Assembly: GCA_016183885.1 (NCBI GenBank)
Contig: JACPDS010000245.1
Location: 1-6,634 of the forward strand
Direction of reading: 5' to 3'
DNA from: Armatimonadota bacterium
GTDB taxonomy: Bacteria; Vulcanimicrobiota; JACPDS01
Length of the DNA: 6,634 nt
In this document: piece by piece, positions 1 through 6,149 of the stretch
Layout: each line of letters opens with the position of its first letter
Position numbering within the stretch: position 1 is the stretch's first letter
Notes under the pieces: model-generated
What the model was told of the DNA's origin: nothing
What the model saw: the letters and a program-made list of their open reading frames with translations, nothing else
The model's database searches: none
Position numbers and translations under genes: made by a program

Positions 1-92
1 CTCTCTTTAATTCTTATTTTATTTCATTCTATCAATGGTGCACATGTATCTGAACTTTTTCATTTTAGCTTAATTGTTTTTGATTATCATTC

Positions 93-305
93 TTATTTTT
101 CATATTTTAATAATAATTCTGGATTGCATAACCGGCTTCCTTTGAGCGGGATTGCGGGGCGATTTTGTTTATCTAAAAGAGATTTTATCTTGATAAAATC
201 AGATAGATGAGCCTCAATCTCAGCGCGGCTTAACTGTCCTGCCAGAGGAGAAAAACTTTTTTTATTCTCTTTCCGGATTAGGGGAATCAGCTTTTGGCAG
301 GTCTG
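93..305 (-). other. Coding-like open stretch in the +1 frame past the PLD gene stop; possible frameshifted C-terminal tail or remnant gene
   Basis: On the minus strand an open frame runs from just after a TAA (306-308) to a TAA at 93-95, about 71 codons. It has no ATG, GTG or TTG; the only near-start is a CTG at 288-290, with no ribosome binding site. The last ~55 codons look protein-like (for example SPLAGQLSRAEIEAHLSDF, then a basic, proline-containing tail ending NPELLLKYEK). They are richer in G+C (CGC, GCG, CCC, CCG codons) than the rest of the window. The frame is +1 relative to the PLD gene and overlaps its last 14 codons. Skipping the T of the PLD stop (GAA-T-AAA AAA AGT) would fuse the two in frame, and the stop abuts a run of seven A. 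It may be a real tail lost by a sequencing or natural indel, a remnant gene, or chance. I recognise no family. Confidence 0.3.
181..200. repeat. Perfect 9-bp inverted repeat with 2-nt loop
   Basis: GATTTTATC (181-189), TT, GATAAAATC (192-200) is a perfect inverted repeat. A looser outer pair, ATCTA (171-175) and TAGAT (204-208), extends it. It lies 62 bases downstream of the PLD stop codon. The stem is AT-rich and no clear U-run follows on the minus strand, so it is a poor intrinsic terminator. It could be an RNA 3'-end stabilising hairpin or a protein-binding palindrome. Confidence 0.45.
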
Positions 306-2703
306 TTAGAGGAATTTTTCTTTGATCTACCTCTACATAATTTTCTTTAATTTGACTTGCATCCTTAAAAGAAATATTCACTAATTTTTCCGATACGGGC
401 AAATTTTCCAAAGCTTTAATTAATTTTTTATGAAATAATAAAGCTTTTTCTTTTTCATATTTTAAATTATAAGCTAAGGCGATTTTTTCCAGATCTTTTT
501 CGGGATCTAATTTAGCTAATTTTTCCAGAAACTTATTTAATTTTTCAATATTTTTATCTAAAGATGCATAATCAGGATTACTGGCAAATATATTGATTTT
601 TACTCCGTATTTAGCCCGATCTAATAAAACTTTAATTAAATCCTGATCTTCGGGAAATTTAATAAAATTTTTTTCTAAAATAGCTAGATTATTTACTTGA
701 TCAATACAAGCTGTAAGCCAATCAGTTTCAAAAGCTAAGCCGGCCATTTCAATTGGTTTAGATTGATTAATAATTAATCCAAAACTATGATCTTTAGATA
801 AGGAGGTTTTAGATAAATTTAATCCTCCTAAATAAATTTTTTCTCCATCAGCATTAATAAAATTATTAGTTAAAAAATTAGCGCTGTATAATTCTACACT
901 TACTCCGGCTTTTATAAGGTTTTGAATATTTTCAAAATTGTCTTTTTGATTTTCTTGATTATCCGCTAAAATAACTCTTACTGAAATCCCGCTTTGAGCC
1001 TTAGAAATTAAAAGATTAATTATTTCCAAATCGTTTAATTTTGGAGTTTCTAAAAGAATATATTTTGAAGCGTTTGTCAATAAATTAATGATTTTCTCAC
1101 GAGCGTTTTGAGGAGTTATTAAACTCTCCGGAGGATTAATTTCTTCTTCAGAATTATTTCCAGAAGTTTTGTTCCAATCTTCTTTTAAATAATTGCTTAA
1201 AGCTCCGACTTCTTTTTCGTCTATATTAATTATACCAGAATTGTGATTTTTATTAAAAGCCGACCAAGTTAAATTATCCGGAGTAGAAATATATTTTTCA
1301 TCATCAATTAAAATAGTTGTGCCGGCAATTTTTGCAAAATACGCATCCGTATAATTTACTTCAATCCCATTATTTCTTAAAGTTGCGGCAGTCTTATGAT
1401 TAAAATCATTACTGGGATCGCCTTCCTGAAAAGGATTTTCCGGAAACATTGCCTTGACTTTTATTCCTCTTTTAGAAGCGCTAATTAAGGCTTCAATAAT
1501 ATTATTGCTTGAAAAGATATTAGTTTGAATTAAGATAGATCGTTCAGCTAATTGAAAGGCTTTTTCAATATTTCCTAATTCAGCTCCACTTTCTGTGCAT
1601 ATTTGCTGAGGAGTCATATTCTTAGCAATTTTTTGGCAGGTTTTAAAAATTTCTTCTACTTGTCCTGATTGGCCTGACCCATGCCCGGGATCTTTAAATA
1701 TAATTCCTAATTCTCGATTGCGCTGCAATCCGCTATAACTAAAATTTTGCGAGCCGATAAAACTGGTATCGTCATCTGGATTATTATCTTGAGTATTAAT
1801 AGTAATAGCTTTAGCATGTAAATAAGGCTTATCCAAATAAGCTATGTTTATTTTTTTACTAGCAAGATAGGCGGCGGCGTATAAATTGTTTTGAGTAATT
1901 CCGGGATTAGGTAGAATTATTTCCACCGGCACACCTTGTTTTTGTTTTTCGGATAACTTTTTAAGGGTTTCAGAATCGGTTAAACCTTGTTGAAGAATAT
2001 GAATAGAGCTAGTAGCCCGATCCAGCAAATTGTTTATTTTTTTCCGCGCATTTTCCGGGCTAACCACCAATTCTGAATCTGATAAATTAGGCTCGCGGCG
2101 CTCCCAATCAGCATCAAAAATTTCTTGTATTTGCGAAATTGTCTTTTGGTCGCGGATAATAATTGCTCCTAAATCTAGATTTTCGCTGAAAGCAGACCGG
2201 GTTAAGTTTCCGGTTAAAATTAAAGCAATCTTGCCGTCAATAATAATGCTTTTTTCATGGGTAATTCTTTTTTTAGAGGGTTCATTAGCCGGCTTATAGT
2301 GAGCTCCTGCGGCTTCCAAATCTTTAATTATATTAAAAGATGGGTTGGGTTTTTCCGGTTTCCAATAAAAAGGATTTTCTTCTACCATAAGACGCACGTT
2401 AACTTTTCTCCCAGGATCTAAAGCTTGCTTTAAAGCATAACTTATTTCCTTATCGGCGCTGTCAGTAAAGATATAAATTTTAATATCAATATTTTTTTTA
2501 GCCTCGTTAATAGCCTGAAGGAGAAATTTTAAGCCGCCTTCTTTTAAAATAATTACTTTAGGCAAGGCTGACGGTCTTAATTTATTAAATTCTTTAGGTA
2601 GAAATTTTAATAAAAGACGATCAAAATTATTATAATTAAATTCTTGGGGAGAATTTAATCTTGATTTTTTTATTAAGAGAGGGTTATTTTTAATAATCTG
2701 CAT
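262..2703 (-). CDS. Four-repeat phospholipase D-like (HKD) protein, second half degenerate
   Basis: This 813-residue protein belongs to the PLD superfamily, whose members cut or exchange phosphodiester bonds in lipids or nucleic acids. Four PLD-like repeats are visible. Repeat 1 (~45-205) has an intact HxKx4D motif (H149, K151, D156) followed by GNLTRSAF. Repeat 2 (~210-365) has H296 and K298 but N303 where Asp is usual, then GSQNFSYSGL and the RNRELG signature. Repeats 3 (~370-515) and 4 (~525-670) keep the Asp (D467, D619) and the NLT/NLS segment but have lost His and Lys. Residues 215-235 and 530-550 are similar (SPENARKKINNLL versus TPQNAREKIINLL), so the protein looks like a duplicated two-domain unit. 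The tail (~680-760) resembles the opening of a fifth repeat. No signal peptide or membrane segment is seen, unlike usual cardiolipin synthases, so a nuclease or other soluble role is as likely. The gene starts 21 nt after the radical SAM gene with only a weak A-rich ribosome site, which suggests co-transcription. Substrate unknown. Confidence 0.88.
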   Translation of the reverse strand: MQIIKNNPLLIKKSRLNSPQEFNYNNFDRLLLKFLPKEFNKLRPSALPKVIILKEGGLKFLLQAINEAKKNIDIKIYIFTDSADKEISYALKQALDPGRKVNVRLMVEENPFYWKPEKPNPSFNIIKDLEAAGAHYKPANEPSKKRITHEKSIIIDGKIALILTGNLTRSAFSENLDLGAIIIRDQKTISQIQEIFDADWERREPNLSDSELVVSPENARKKINNLLDRATSSIHILQQGLTDSETLKKLSEKQKQGVPVEIILPNPGITQNNLYAAAYLASKKINIAYLDKPYLHAKAITINTQDNNPDDDTSFIGSQNFSYSGLQRNRELGIIFKDPGHGSGQSGQVEEIFKTCQKIAKNMTPQQICTESGAELGNIEKAFQLAERSILIQTNIFSSNNIIEALISASKRGIKVKAMFPENPFQEGDPSNDFNHKTAATLRNNGIEVNYTDAYFAKIAGTTILIDDEKYISTPDNLTWSAFNKNHNSGIINIDEKEVGALSNYLKEDWNKTSGNNSEEEINPPESLITPQNAREKIINLLTNASKYILLETPKLNDLEIINLLISKAQSGISVRVILADNQENQKDNFENIQNLIKAGVSVELYSANFLTNNFINADGEKIYLGGLNLSKTSLSKDHSFGLIINQSKPIEMAGLAFETDWLTACIDQVNNLAILEKNFIKFPEDQDLIKVLLDRAKYGVKINIFASNPDYASLDKNIEKLNKFLEKLAKLDPEKDLEKIALAYNLKYEKEKALLFHKKLIKALENLPVSEKLVNISFKDASQIKENYVEVDQRKIPLTDLPKADSPNPERE

Positions 2704-2724
2704 AATTCTTTTTTAAAATATATT

Positions 2725-4020
2725 TTAAAATTTAATTTGAACTTTAGAATTTTGAGTAATTTCTTCAAGAGCCAGAGTAATACAATAAGGATCAATAGTA
2801 TTTAAATTTTTATTATTTAATCCTCTTATTCTACAGCCGCCTCGACAGGCTTTAAAAAATTCACAATTTAAGCAGGTTTCATTTCCCGATAAAGAACGCA
2901 TTTTTTGAAAACCAGCGGCATTAAGCCAAATTTCTTTTAAAGTTTTTTCTCTGATATTTTCTCCTCCGAGCGTTGAATTTAAAAAAGAACAGGGAGAAAC
3001 ATTTCCCAGAGGATCAATATAACAAGTTAAATTCCCTCCCGCGCAGCCAAAATTTCGATAAATTTCCTTGCTTTTAGAAAGATATGGGAAGCTGGGTATT
3101 TCTATCGGCAAAGAAGTATTTTCTCTTAATCTCTTTAAGAAATTTATTGCTCCAGCAACTTCTTCTTGTGTTAAAAAAATCTGAGGGAAGTTTTTTGCCC
3201 CTCCCAAAGGCTTAACGAAATCTATAGTCCAAAGGTTAGCTTGAAGTTTTTGGGCAATACGCAGCAAAGAAGTAAGTTCGGTAATATTTTGCTTCATAAT
3301 GGTAGAATGAATAATTAAAGGACATTCTAAAACTTCTCTTAAAATTTTAATTCCCCGCATAGCCTTTCTATAAGTGCCTTTGCCGCGAAAATAATCATAA
3401 GATTTTTCCGTAGAGCCGTCAAAACTTATTCTTAAACTTTTTAATTTTAATTCAGAAAGTTTTTTGGCTAAAGCTCGGCTAACAAATATTCCCGTGGCAG
3501 ATAAAGAAACATTTAAGCCCTTGTTTCTAGCATAAGAAATAATTTCGATTAAATCTTTTCTTAAAAAAGGATCTCCTCCCCCTAGAGAAATTTCCAGAAC
3601 GCCGATTTCTCTTAAATGATCAATTAGTTTTTTAATTTCTTCTAAGCTTAATTCGTTGTTTTGAGAGGATTTAATATTTTGGGAACAATGCCTGCATTTT
3701 AATTCGCAAAGATAAGTAATCGAAAAATGCGCTTTTAAAGGAGCGGATAAAATTTGTTCAACAGGTTTATTTGATAATATTTCGCCGTTAAATTTTCCCT
3801 CATGATTAAATAATTCAATACTTTGACAAAGCTGAATAAAAGTATCAAAACTTTTGGCGGTAATTTTTTTCTCTAATTTTTTCCTAATACTTTCAAGTGA
3901 GTATTTTTGACTTTCTTCAAAGATATAAGTAGCATTCCAATCAAATGGAATATACTCCGCTCTTTGACGATCATAAATTAATGATCCAAAGTATTCCTTT
4001 CTCCCAATAAATCTTCTCAT
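2725..4020 (-). CDS. Radical SAM/SPASM peptide-maturase-like enzyme with N-terminal PqqD-like domain
   Basis: This 431-residue protein fits the radical SAM enzymes that modify ribosomally made peptides. Residues ~1-85 resemble a PqqD-like peptide-binding domain (RiPP recognition element): RKEYFGSLIYDRQRAEYIPF, then NATYIFEE and a helical stretch. The radical SAM core (~95-300) carries the 4Fe-4S ligands C105, C109 and C112 (CELKCRHC) and the SAM-binding GGGDP at 147-151. The SPASM domain (~325-415) has C326-x12-G-x4-C344, then CX2CX5CX3C at 383, 386, 392 and 396, and a final C413, enough for two auxiliary clusters. The ATG at 4020 is the only sensible start: an in-frame TAA lies two codons upstream and the PqqD-like fold begins at once. 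A Shine-Dalgarno-like AAGGAT lies rather far upstream (15 nt gap). It follows the 106-codon ORF by 26 nt and precedes the PLD gene by 21 nt. The domain pattern indicates peptide modification; the chemistry cannot be read from the sequence. Confidence 0.9.
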   Translation of the reverse strand: MRRFIGRKEYFGSLIYDRQRAEYIPFDWNATYIFEESQKYSLESIRKKLEKKITAKSFDTFIQLCQSIELFNHEGKFNGEILSNKPVEQILSAPLKAHFSITYLCELKCRHCSQNIKSSQNNELSLEEIKKLIDHLREIGVLEISLGGGDPFLRKDLIEIISYARNKGLNVSLSATGIFVSRALAKKLSELKLKSLRISFDGSTEKSYDYFRGKGTYRKAMRGIKILREVLECPLIIHSTIMKQNITELTSLLRIAQKLQANLWTIDFVKPLGGAKNFPQIFLTQEEVAGAINFLKRLRENTSLPIEIPSFPYLSKSKEIYRNFGCAGGNLTCYIDPLGNVSPCSFLNSTLGGENIREKTLKEIWLNAAGFQKMRSLSGNETCLNCEFFKACRGGCRIRGLNNKNLNTIDPYCITLALEEITQNSKVQIKF

Positions 4021-4046
4021 AATTTAAGAGCTACATCCTTAAAAAT

Positions 4047-4367
4047 TTAGATAGTATTAAAACCCTCGGTATCAATTAAACTTGCAGGACTATTTAATCC
4101 TAAATCAGCGAAACTTTTATTTGGATTTACTCCATGAGCAATTATATATTCATCTAACTCCGGAATTCGATATTCTTTCTCCGATAATATTTGTTTGCCT
4201 TCAGAATGAGTTCCAATATTTTTTTCAGGAGCAGTTGTTCCCGAGATTATTTGATCAACTTGCCTATCGGGAAGAGTTTCCGCATTCCTTGGTTTTAAGG
4301 CTTTAATTGCTTCGTTCTTTTGAGAAATTGGAAAAATTTCTCCCGATTTTCTAATTTTATCTACAAT
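4047..4367 (-). CDS. Small 106-residue protein with probable ATT start; candidate radical SAM substrate (RiPP-like precursor)
   Basis: On the minus strand an open frame runs from an in-frame TAG at about 4405 to TAA at 4047-4049 and contains no ATG, GTG or TTG. The best start is ATT at 4365-4367, 7 nt after GGAGG (4375-4379), the strongest ribosome site in the window; ATT at 4368-4370 is the alternative. A GTG overlapping the Shine-Dalgarno reads into TAG after four codons. The product begins (M)VDKIRKSGEIFPISQKNEA and ends with DLGLNSPASLIDTEGFNTI. It is hydrophilic, lacks cysteine and tryptophan, and has no signal peptide or membrane helix. A promoter lies at 4406-4434 and the radical SAM/PqqD-like gene begins 26 nt downstream. 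A small protein directly before such an enzyme is the usual place for a modified-peptide precursor, but no family is recognised and no repeated core is visible. A T-to-G change at 4365 (minus-strand base) would make an ATG, so a sequencing error or start-codon mutation is possible. Confidence 0.7.
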   Translation of the reverse strand: MVDKIRKSGEIFPISQKNEAIKALKPRNAETLPDRQVDQIISGTTAPEKNIGTHSEGKQILSEKEYRIPELDEYIIAHGVNPNKSFADLGLNSPASLIDTEGFNTI

Positions 4368-4374
4368 AATAACA

Positions 4375-4379
4375 CCTCC
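4375..4379 (-). promoter_or_regulatory. Strong Shine-Dalgarno GGAGG that sets the non-canonical start
   Basis: The minus strand reads TGGAGGTG, near-perfect complementarity to the 16S rRNA 3' end. The 7-nt gap to ATT at 4365-4367 is optimal. The other genes here have weak or poorly spaced sites: AAAGG with a 10-nt gap for the protease, AAGGAT with a 15-nt gap for the radical SAM enzyme, and an A-rich tract for the PLD protein. This one therefore stands out and may compensate for a weak start codon. Confidence 0.75.
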
Positions 4380-4405
4380 AAAAATTTTTTTTAAATTATA
4401 AAACT

Positions 4406-4434
4406 ATAATAACATCGATATTTTATGATGTAAA
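4406..4434 (-). promoter_or_regulatory. Sigma70-type promoter of the small ORF / radical SAM / PLD operon
   Basis: On the minus strand TTTACA (4429-4434), a 17-bp spacer, and TATTAT (4406-4411) match the consensus hexamers at five of six bases each. TG at 4413-4414 supplies an extended -10 (TGTTATTAT). Transcription would start near 4399, leaving a leader of about 30 nt before the ATT start. It lies between the protease stop and the small ORF, so the three downstream genes can be expressed independently of the protease. Confidence 0.6.
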
Positions 4435-4444
4435 GGCTTTAATT

Positions 4445-4461
4445 GTTAACAAAATGTTAAC
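4445..4461. repeat. GTTAAC-AAAAT-GTTAAC repeat, possible operator
   Basis: Two copies of the palindrome GTTAAC (4445-4450 and 4456-4461) are separated by 5 bp, giving an 11-bp period, about one helical turn. The element lies 11-27 bp upstream of the -35 hexamer of the operon promoter and just after the protease stop codon. Its position suits an activator or repressor site. It has no following U-run on the minus strand, so it is not a convincing terminator. Confidence 0.4.
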
Positions 4462-4476
4462 TTTTTGAAAAATTTT

Positions 4477-6042
4477 TTATAAATTTTTTTGACTTAATTT
4501 TAAAATCACTTCATCCCATCGAGTAGTTTTAACAAAATTTAATTCTTCTCCCTCAAAAATCACTTTTCCATTAGGCATACGTTTTAATATTCTTCCATTT
4601 AAATCATAAGCTTTAGAATAAGGTTCTTCTCCCTGTTTTAAGTTTGGGGGCAAATAAATGCTCACTCCTCCAAGCTCTCCCTCCCTATGGCGCTCGGCAA
4701 TAATTAAATTTTTTAATTCTCCTTTAGCGTTTTCAGCCGATTTTATAAGCTCGGGATAATTTTTCCTTAAATATGAGTTATAAATAATTTTCTCCAAAAA
4801 ATAGTCCAAATCAATTCTAGATGCTTTTTCCGCTATTGAATAGATGTATGAATTTTTATCTGCTCCCTCAGATTGAGAAACTATTTTTTTTAGTTCTTTA
4901 AGGGCTTTTTTATCTTTTACTTCTTCTAAATTAATAATTAGTTTGGAAAGCCCTAAAAGTTTGCCTTCAAAAGCGGGAACTTTTTCTAAATTTATTGCCG
5001 CAATAGTTTCATAAGTTTCATGATCTTTTTCATTTTTATCTTTTACTAAATCATGGGCAAAAGCTTCTAAATCGTCATAATTTTTAAGATTTGAAAGAAA
5101 ATGCGCTGAGGGGAAACCTGTTTGAGAAAGTTTTTCTGAAGCAATTAAAGTTTTTATTTCTCCATTTAATTGCGAAATTACTTCAGCGGAACTCATTAAG
5201 CAGGCATCGAAAAATAATCCATCAATGGGCTTTCCCCCGTTTTTTTCTTCGGCTTTTTTTAAAGCCTTTTCCAGTTCTAGCAAGGTCAAGCGATCTCCAT
5301 TATAATTATCATCTTGAGCCACTCCTTCATGTCCGCTTCCATGGTCATCCACAATAATTAAATAATGTTCCGCCGGATAATTTTTCATCGAACTTATTAA
5401 GAATTTTTCAAAGGTTTTTTGCTCTCCCATATTTTCTTCGGCGCCCCTAGCTCCTTCTGGCGGAGAAATTAAAAAATTAGGATAAATTTTAAATAATTCC
5501 GGAGGTGTTTTAATCCCCAAATCTATTAAAATATAATCATTAACCGTTCCCCGCGGAGCGCCAGAGCCTTCTTTTTTAAGCCGGGCTTGTTTTATTGCTA
5601 TATTCATCTGGCTAAAGTCGTTGATTTCCTTTAAACTTTGAATGGTTTGATTTAAAGCTTCATCTAAATCATTTGCTCCCGCGGCATAATAAATTACGGT
5701 CCATTTCTTTTTAACATTTCCACGGGCAATGCTTTGAGCTTGAGCCAGCCTTCCTTGATATAAGTTTTGGAAGTTAATTACTTTTTGATAAGCTTGTTTT
5801 AATTTTTCTGGAAGATTTTCAAGCTTTACCCCTTGAACAATTTTTTCTAAAGCTTTTAAATATAAAGCGTAATCAGAAGCAGTAATTTCTAAGACAGGTA
5901 ATGTTCCATTTGAAGTAAAAATTTTATTTTTAGCTTCATTTATTTTTTGAGATGTCTTAGCCGAAGAAGAATTTAAATCAGCCGGAGAAGTTATTAAATA
6001 ATCGTTTATAGGCGCCTTTATATTATCATTAATATTATTCAT
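4477..6042 (-). CDS. Clostripain-family (C11) cysteine protease without signal peptide
   Basis: This 521-residue protein has the features of peptidase family C11, caspase-fold cysteine proteases that usually cut after Arg or Lys. The catalytic pair is H234, in DDHGSG (232-237), and C281, in FFDACLMSSAE (277-287). The core starts near residue 113 (KWTVIYYAAGANDLDE) and ends with GGVSIYLPPN (458-467) and TRWDEVILKL (507-516), both typical of the family. About 110 N-terminal residues precede the core and include ITSPADLN at 17-24. They show no hydrophobic signal, although many C11 proteases are secreted. The ATG at 6042 has AAAGG (6053-6057) 10 nt upstream. The gene diverges from kamD and lies upstream, on the same strand, of the small ORF and radical SAM gene, separated from the ORF by 109 bp with a separate promoter. 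It could process the small protein, but an unrelated intracellular role is possible. Confidence 0.9.
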   Translation of the reverse strand: MNNINDNIKAPINDYLITSPADLNSSSAKTSQKINEAKNKIFTSNGTLPVLEITASDYALYLKALEKIVQGVKLENLPEKLKQAYQKVINFQNLYQGRLAQAQSIARGNVKKKWTVIYYAAGANDLDEALNQTIQSLKEINDFSQMNIAIKQARLKKEGSGAPRGTVNDYILIDLGIKTPPELFKIYPNFLISPPEGARGAEENMGEQKTFEKFLISSMKNYPAEHYLIIVDDHGSGHEGVAQDDNYNGDRLTLLELEKALKKAEEKNGGKPIDGLFFDACLMSSAEVISQLNGEIKTLIASEKLSQTGFPSAHFLSNLKNYDDLEAFAHDLVKDKNEKDHETYETIAAINLEKVPAFEGKLLGLSKLIINLEEVKDKKALKELKKIVSQSEGADKNSYIYSIAEKASRIDLDYFLEKIIYNSYLRKNYPELIKSAENAKGELKNLIIAERHREGELGGVSIYLPPNLKQGEEPYSKAYDLNGRILKRMPNGKVIFEGEELNFVKTTRWDEVILKLSQKNL

Positions 6043-6077
6043 AAATACTTTGCCTTTAAAAAAAATTAATCTTAATT

Positions 6078-6108
6078 AATATATCACAACAAATATTCTT
6101 TTTGTAAA
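6078..6108 (-). promoter_or_regulatory. Candidate promoter of the clostripain gene
   Basis: On the minus strand TTTACA (6103-6108) and TATATT (6078-6083) are separated by 19 bp, slightly long, but the -10 is preceded by TG and one base (TGATATATT), an extended -10. The -35 sits in TTAAAGCTTTACA, almost identical to TTAAAGCCTTTACA around the -35 of the 4406-4434 promoter. The leader would be about 30 nt. Confidence 0.45.
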
Positions 6109-6139
6109 GCTTTAAAGGTAAAATAATAAGCTTTAAAGA
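6107..6139. repeat. Two AAGCTTTAAAG copies 21 bp apart in the divergent intergenic region
   Basis: AAGCTTTAAAGG (6107-6118) and AAGCTTTAAAGA (6128-6139) share 11 bases and are spaced 21 bp centre to centre, two helical turns. Each contains the palindrome CTTTAAAG. They lie between the protease -35 region and the kamD start, so a dimeric regulator could control both genes. In such AT-rich DNA, chance is possible. I could not assign a convincing plus-strand promoter; TAAAAT at 6119-6124 is a candidate -10 without a good -35. Confidence 0.35.
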
Positions 6140-6149
6140 AAAAATATTT

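Noticed and set aside
1..92. Short minus-strand frames (14 codons or fewer, such as MKKFRYMCT...)
   Set aside because: Too short, no ribosome site, no family signal; nothing else supportable in this stretch.
2030..2299. Plus-strand open frame of 89 codons
   Set aside because: Antisense to well-conserved PLD repeat 1 and 2 coding sequence; product has no recognisable features or ribosome site.
4082..4306. Plus-strand open frame of 74 codons
   Set aside because: It begins at a non-ATG codon and lies fully antisense to the small minus-strand ORF, which has the Shine-Dalgarno and promoter. The minus-strand reading is better supported.
4047..4367. Sactipeptide or ranthipeptide precursor
   Set aside because: The translated small protein contains no cysteine, so thioether formation is impossible.
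4364..4375. GTG or TTG as start of the small gene
   Set aside because: Both lie in frames that hit the TAG at 4361-4363 within at most four codons.
4441..4480. Intrinsic terminator after the protease gene
   Set aside because: Only AT-rich symmetry without a GC stem and U-run; read-through into the downstream operon cannot be excluded.
5091..5357. Plus-strand open frame of 88 codons
   Set aside because: Antisense to the catalytic core of the C11 protease; a shadow frame.
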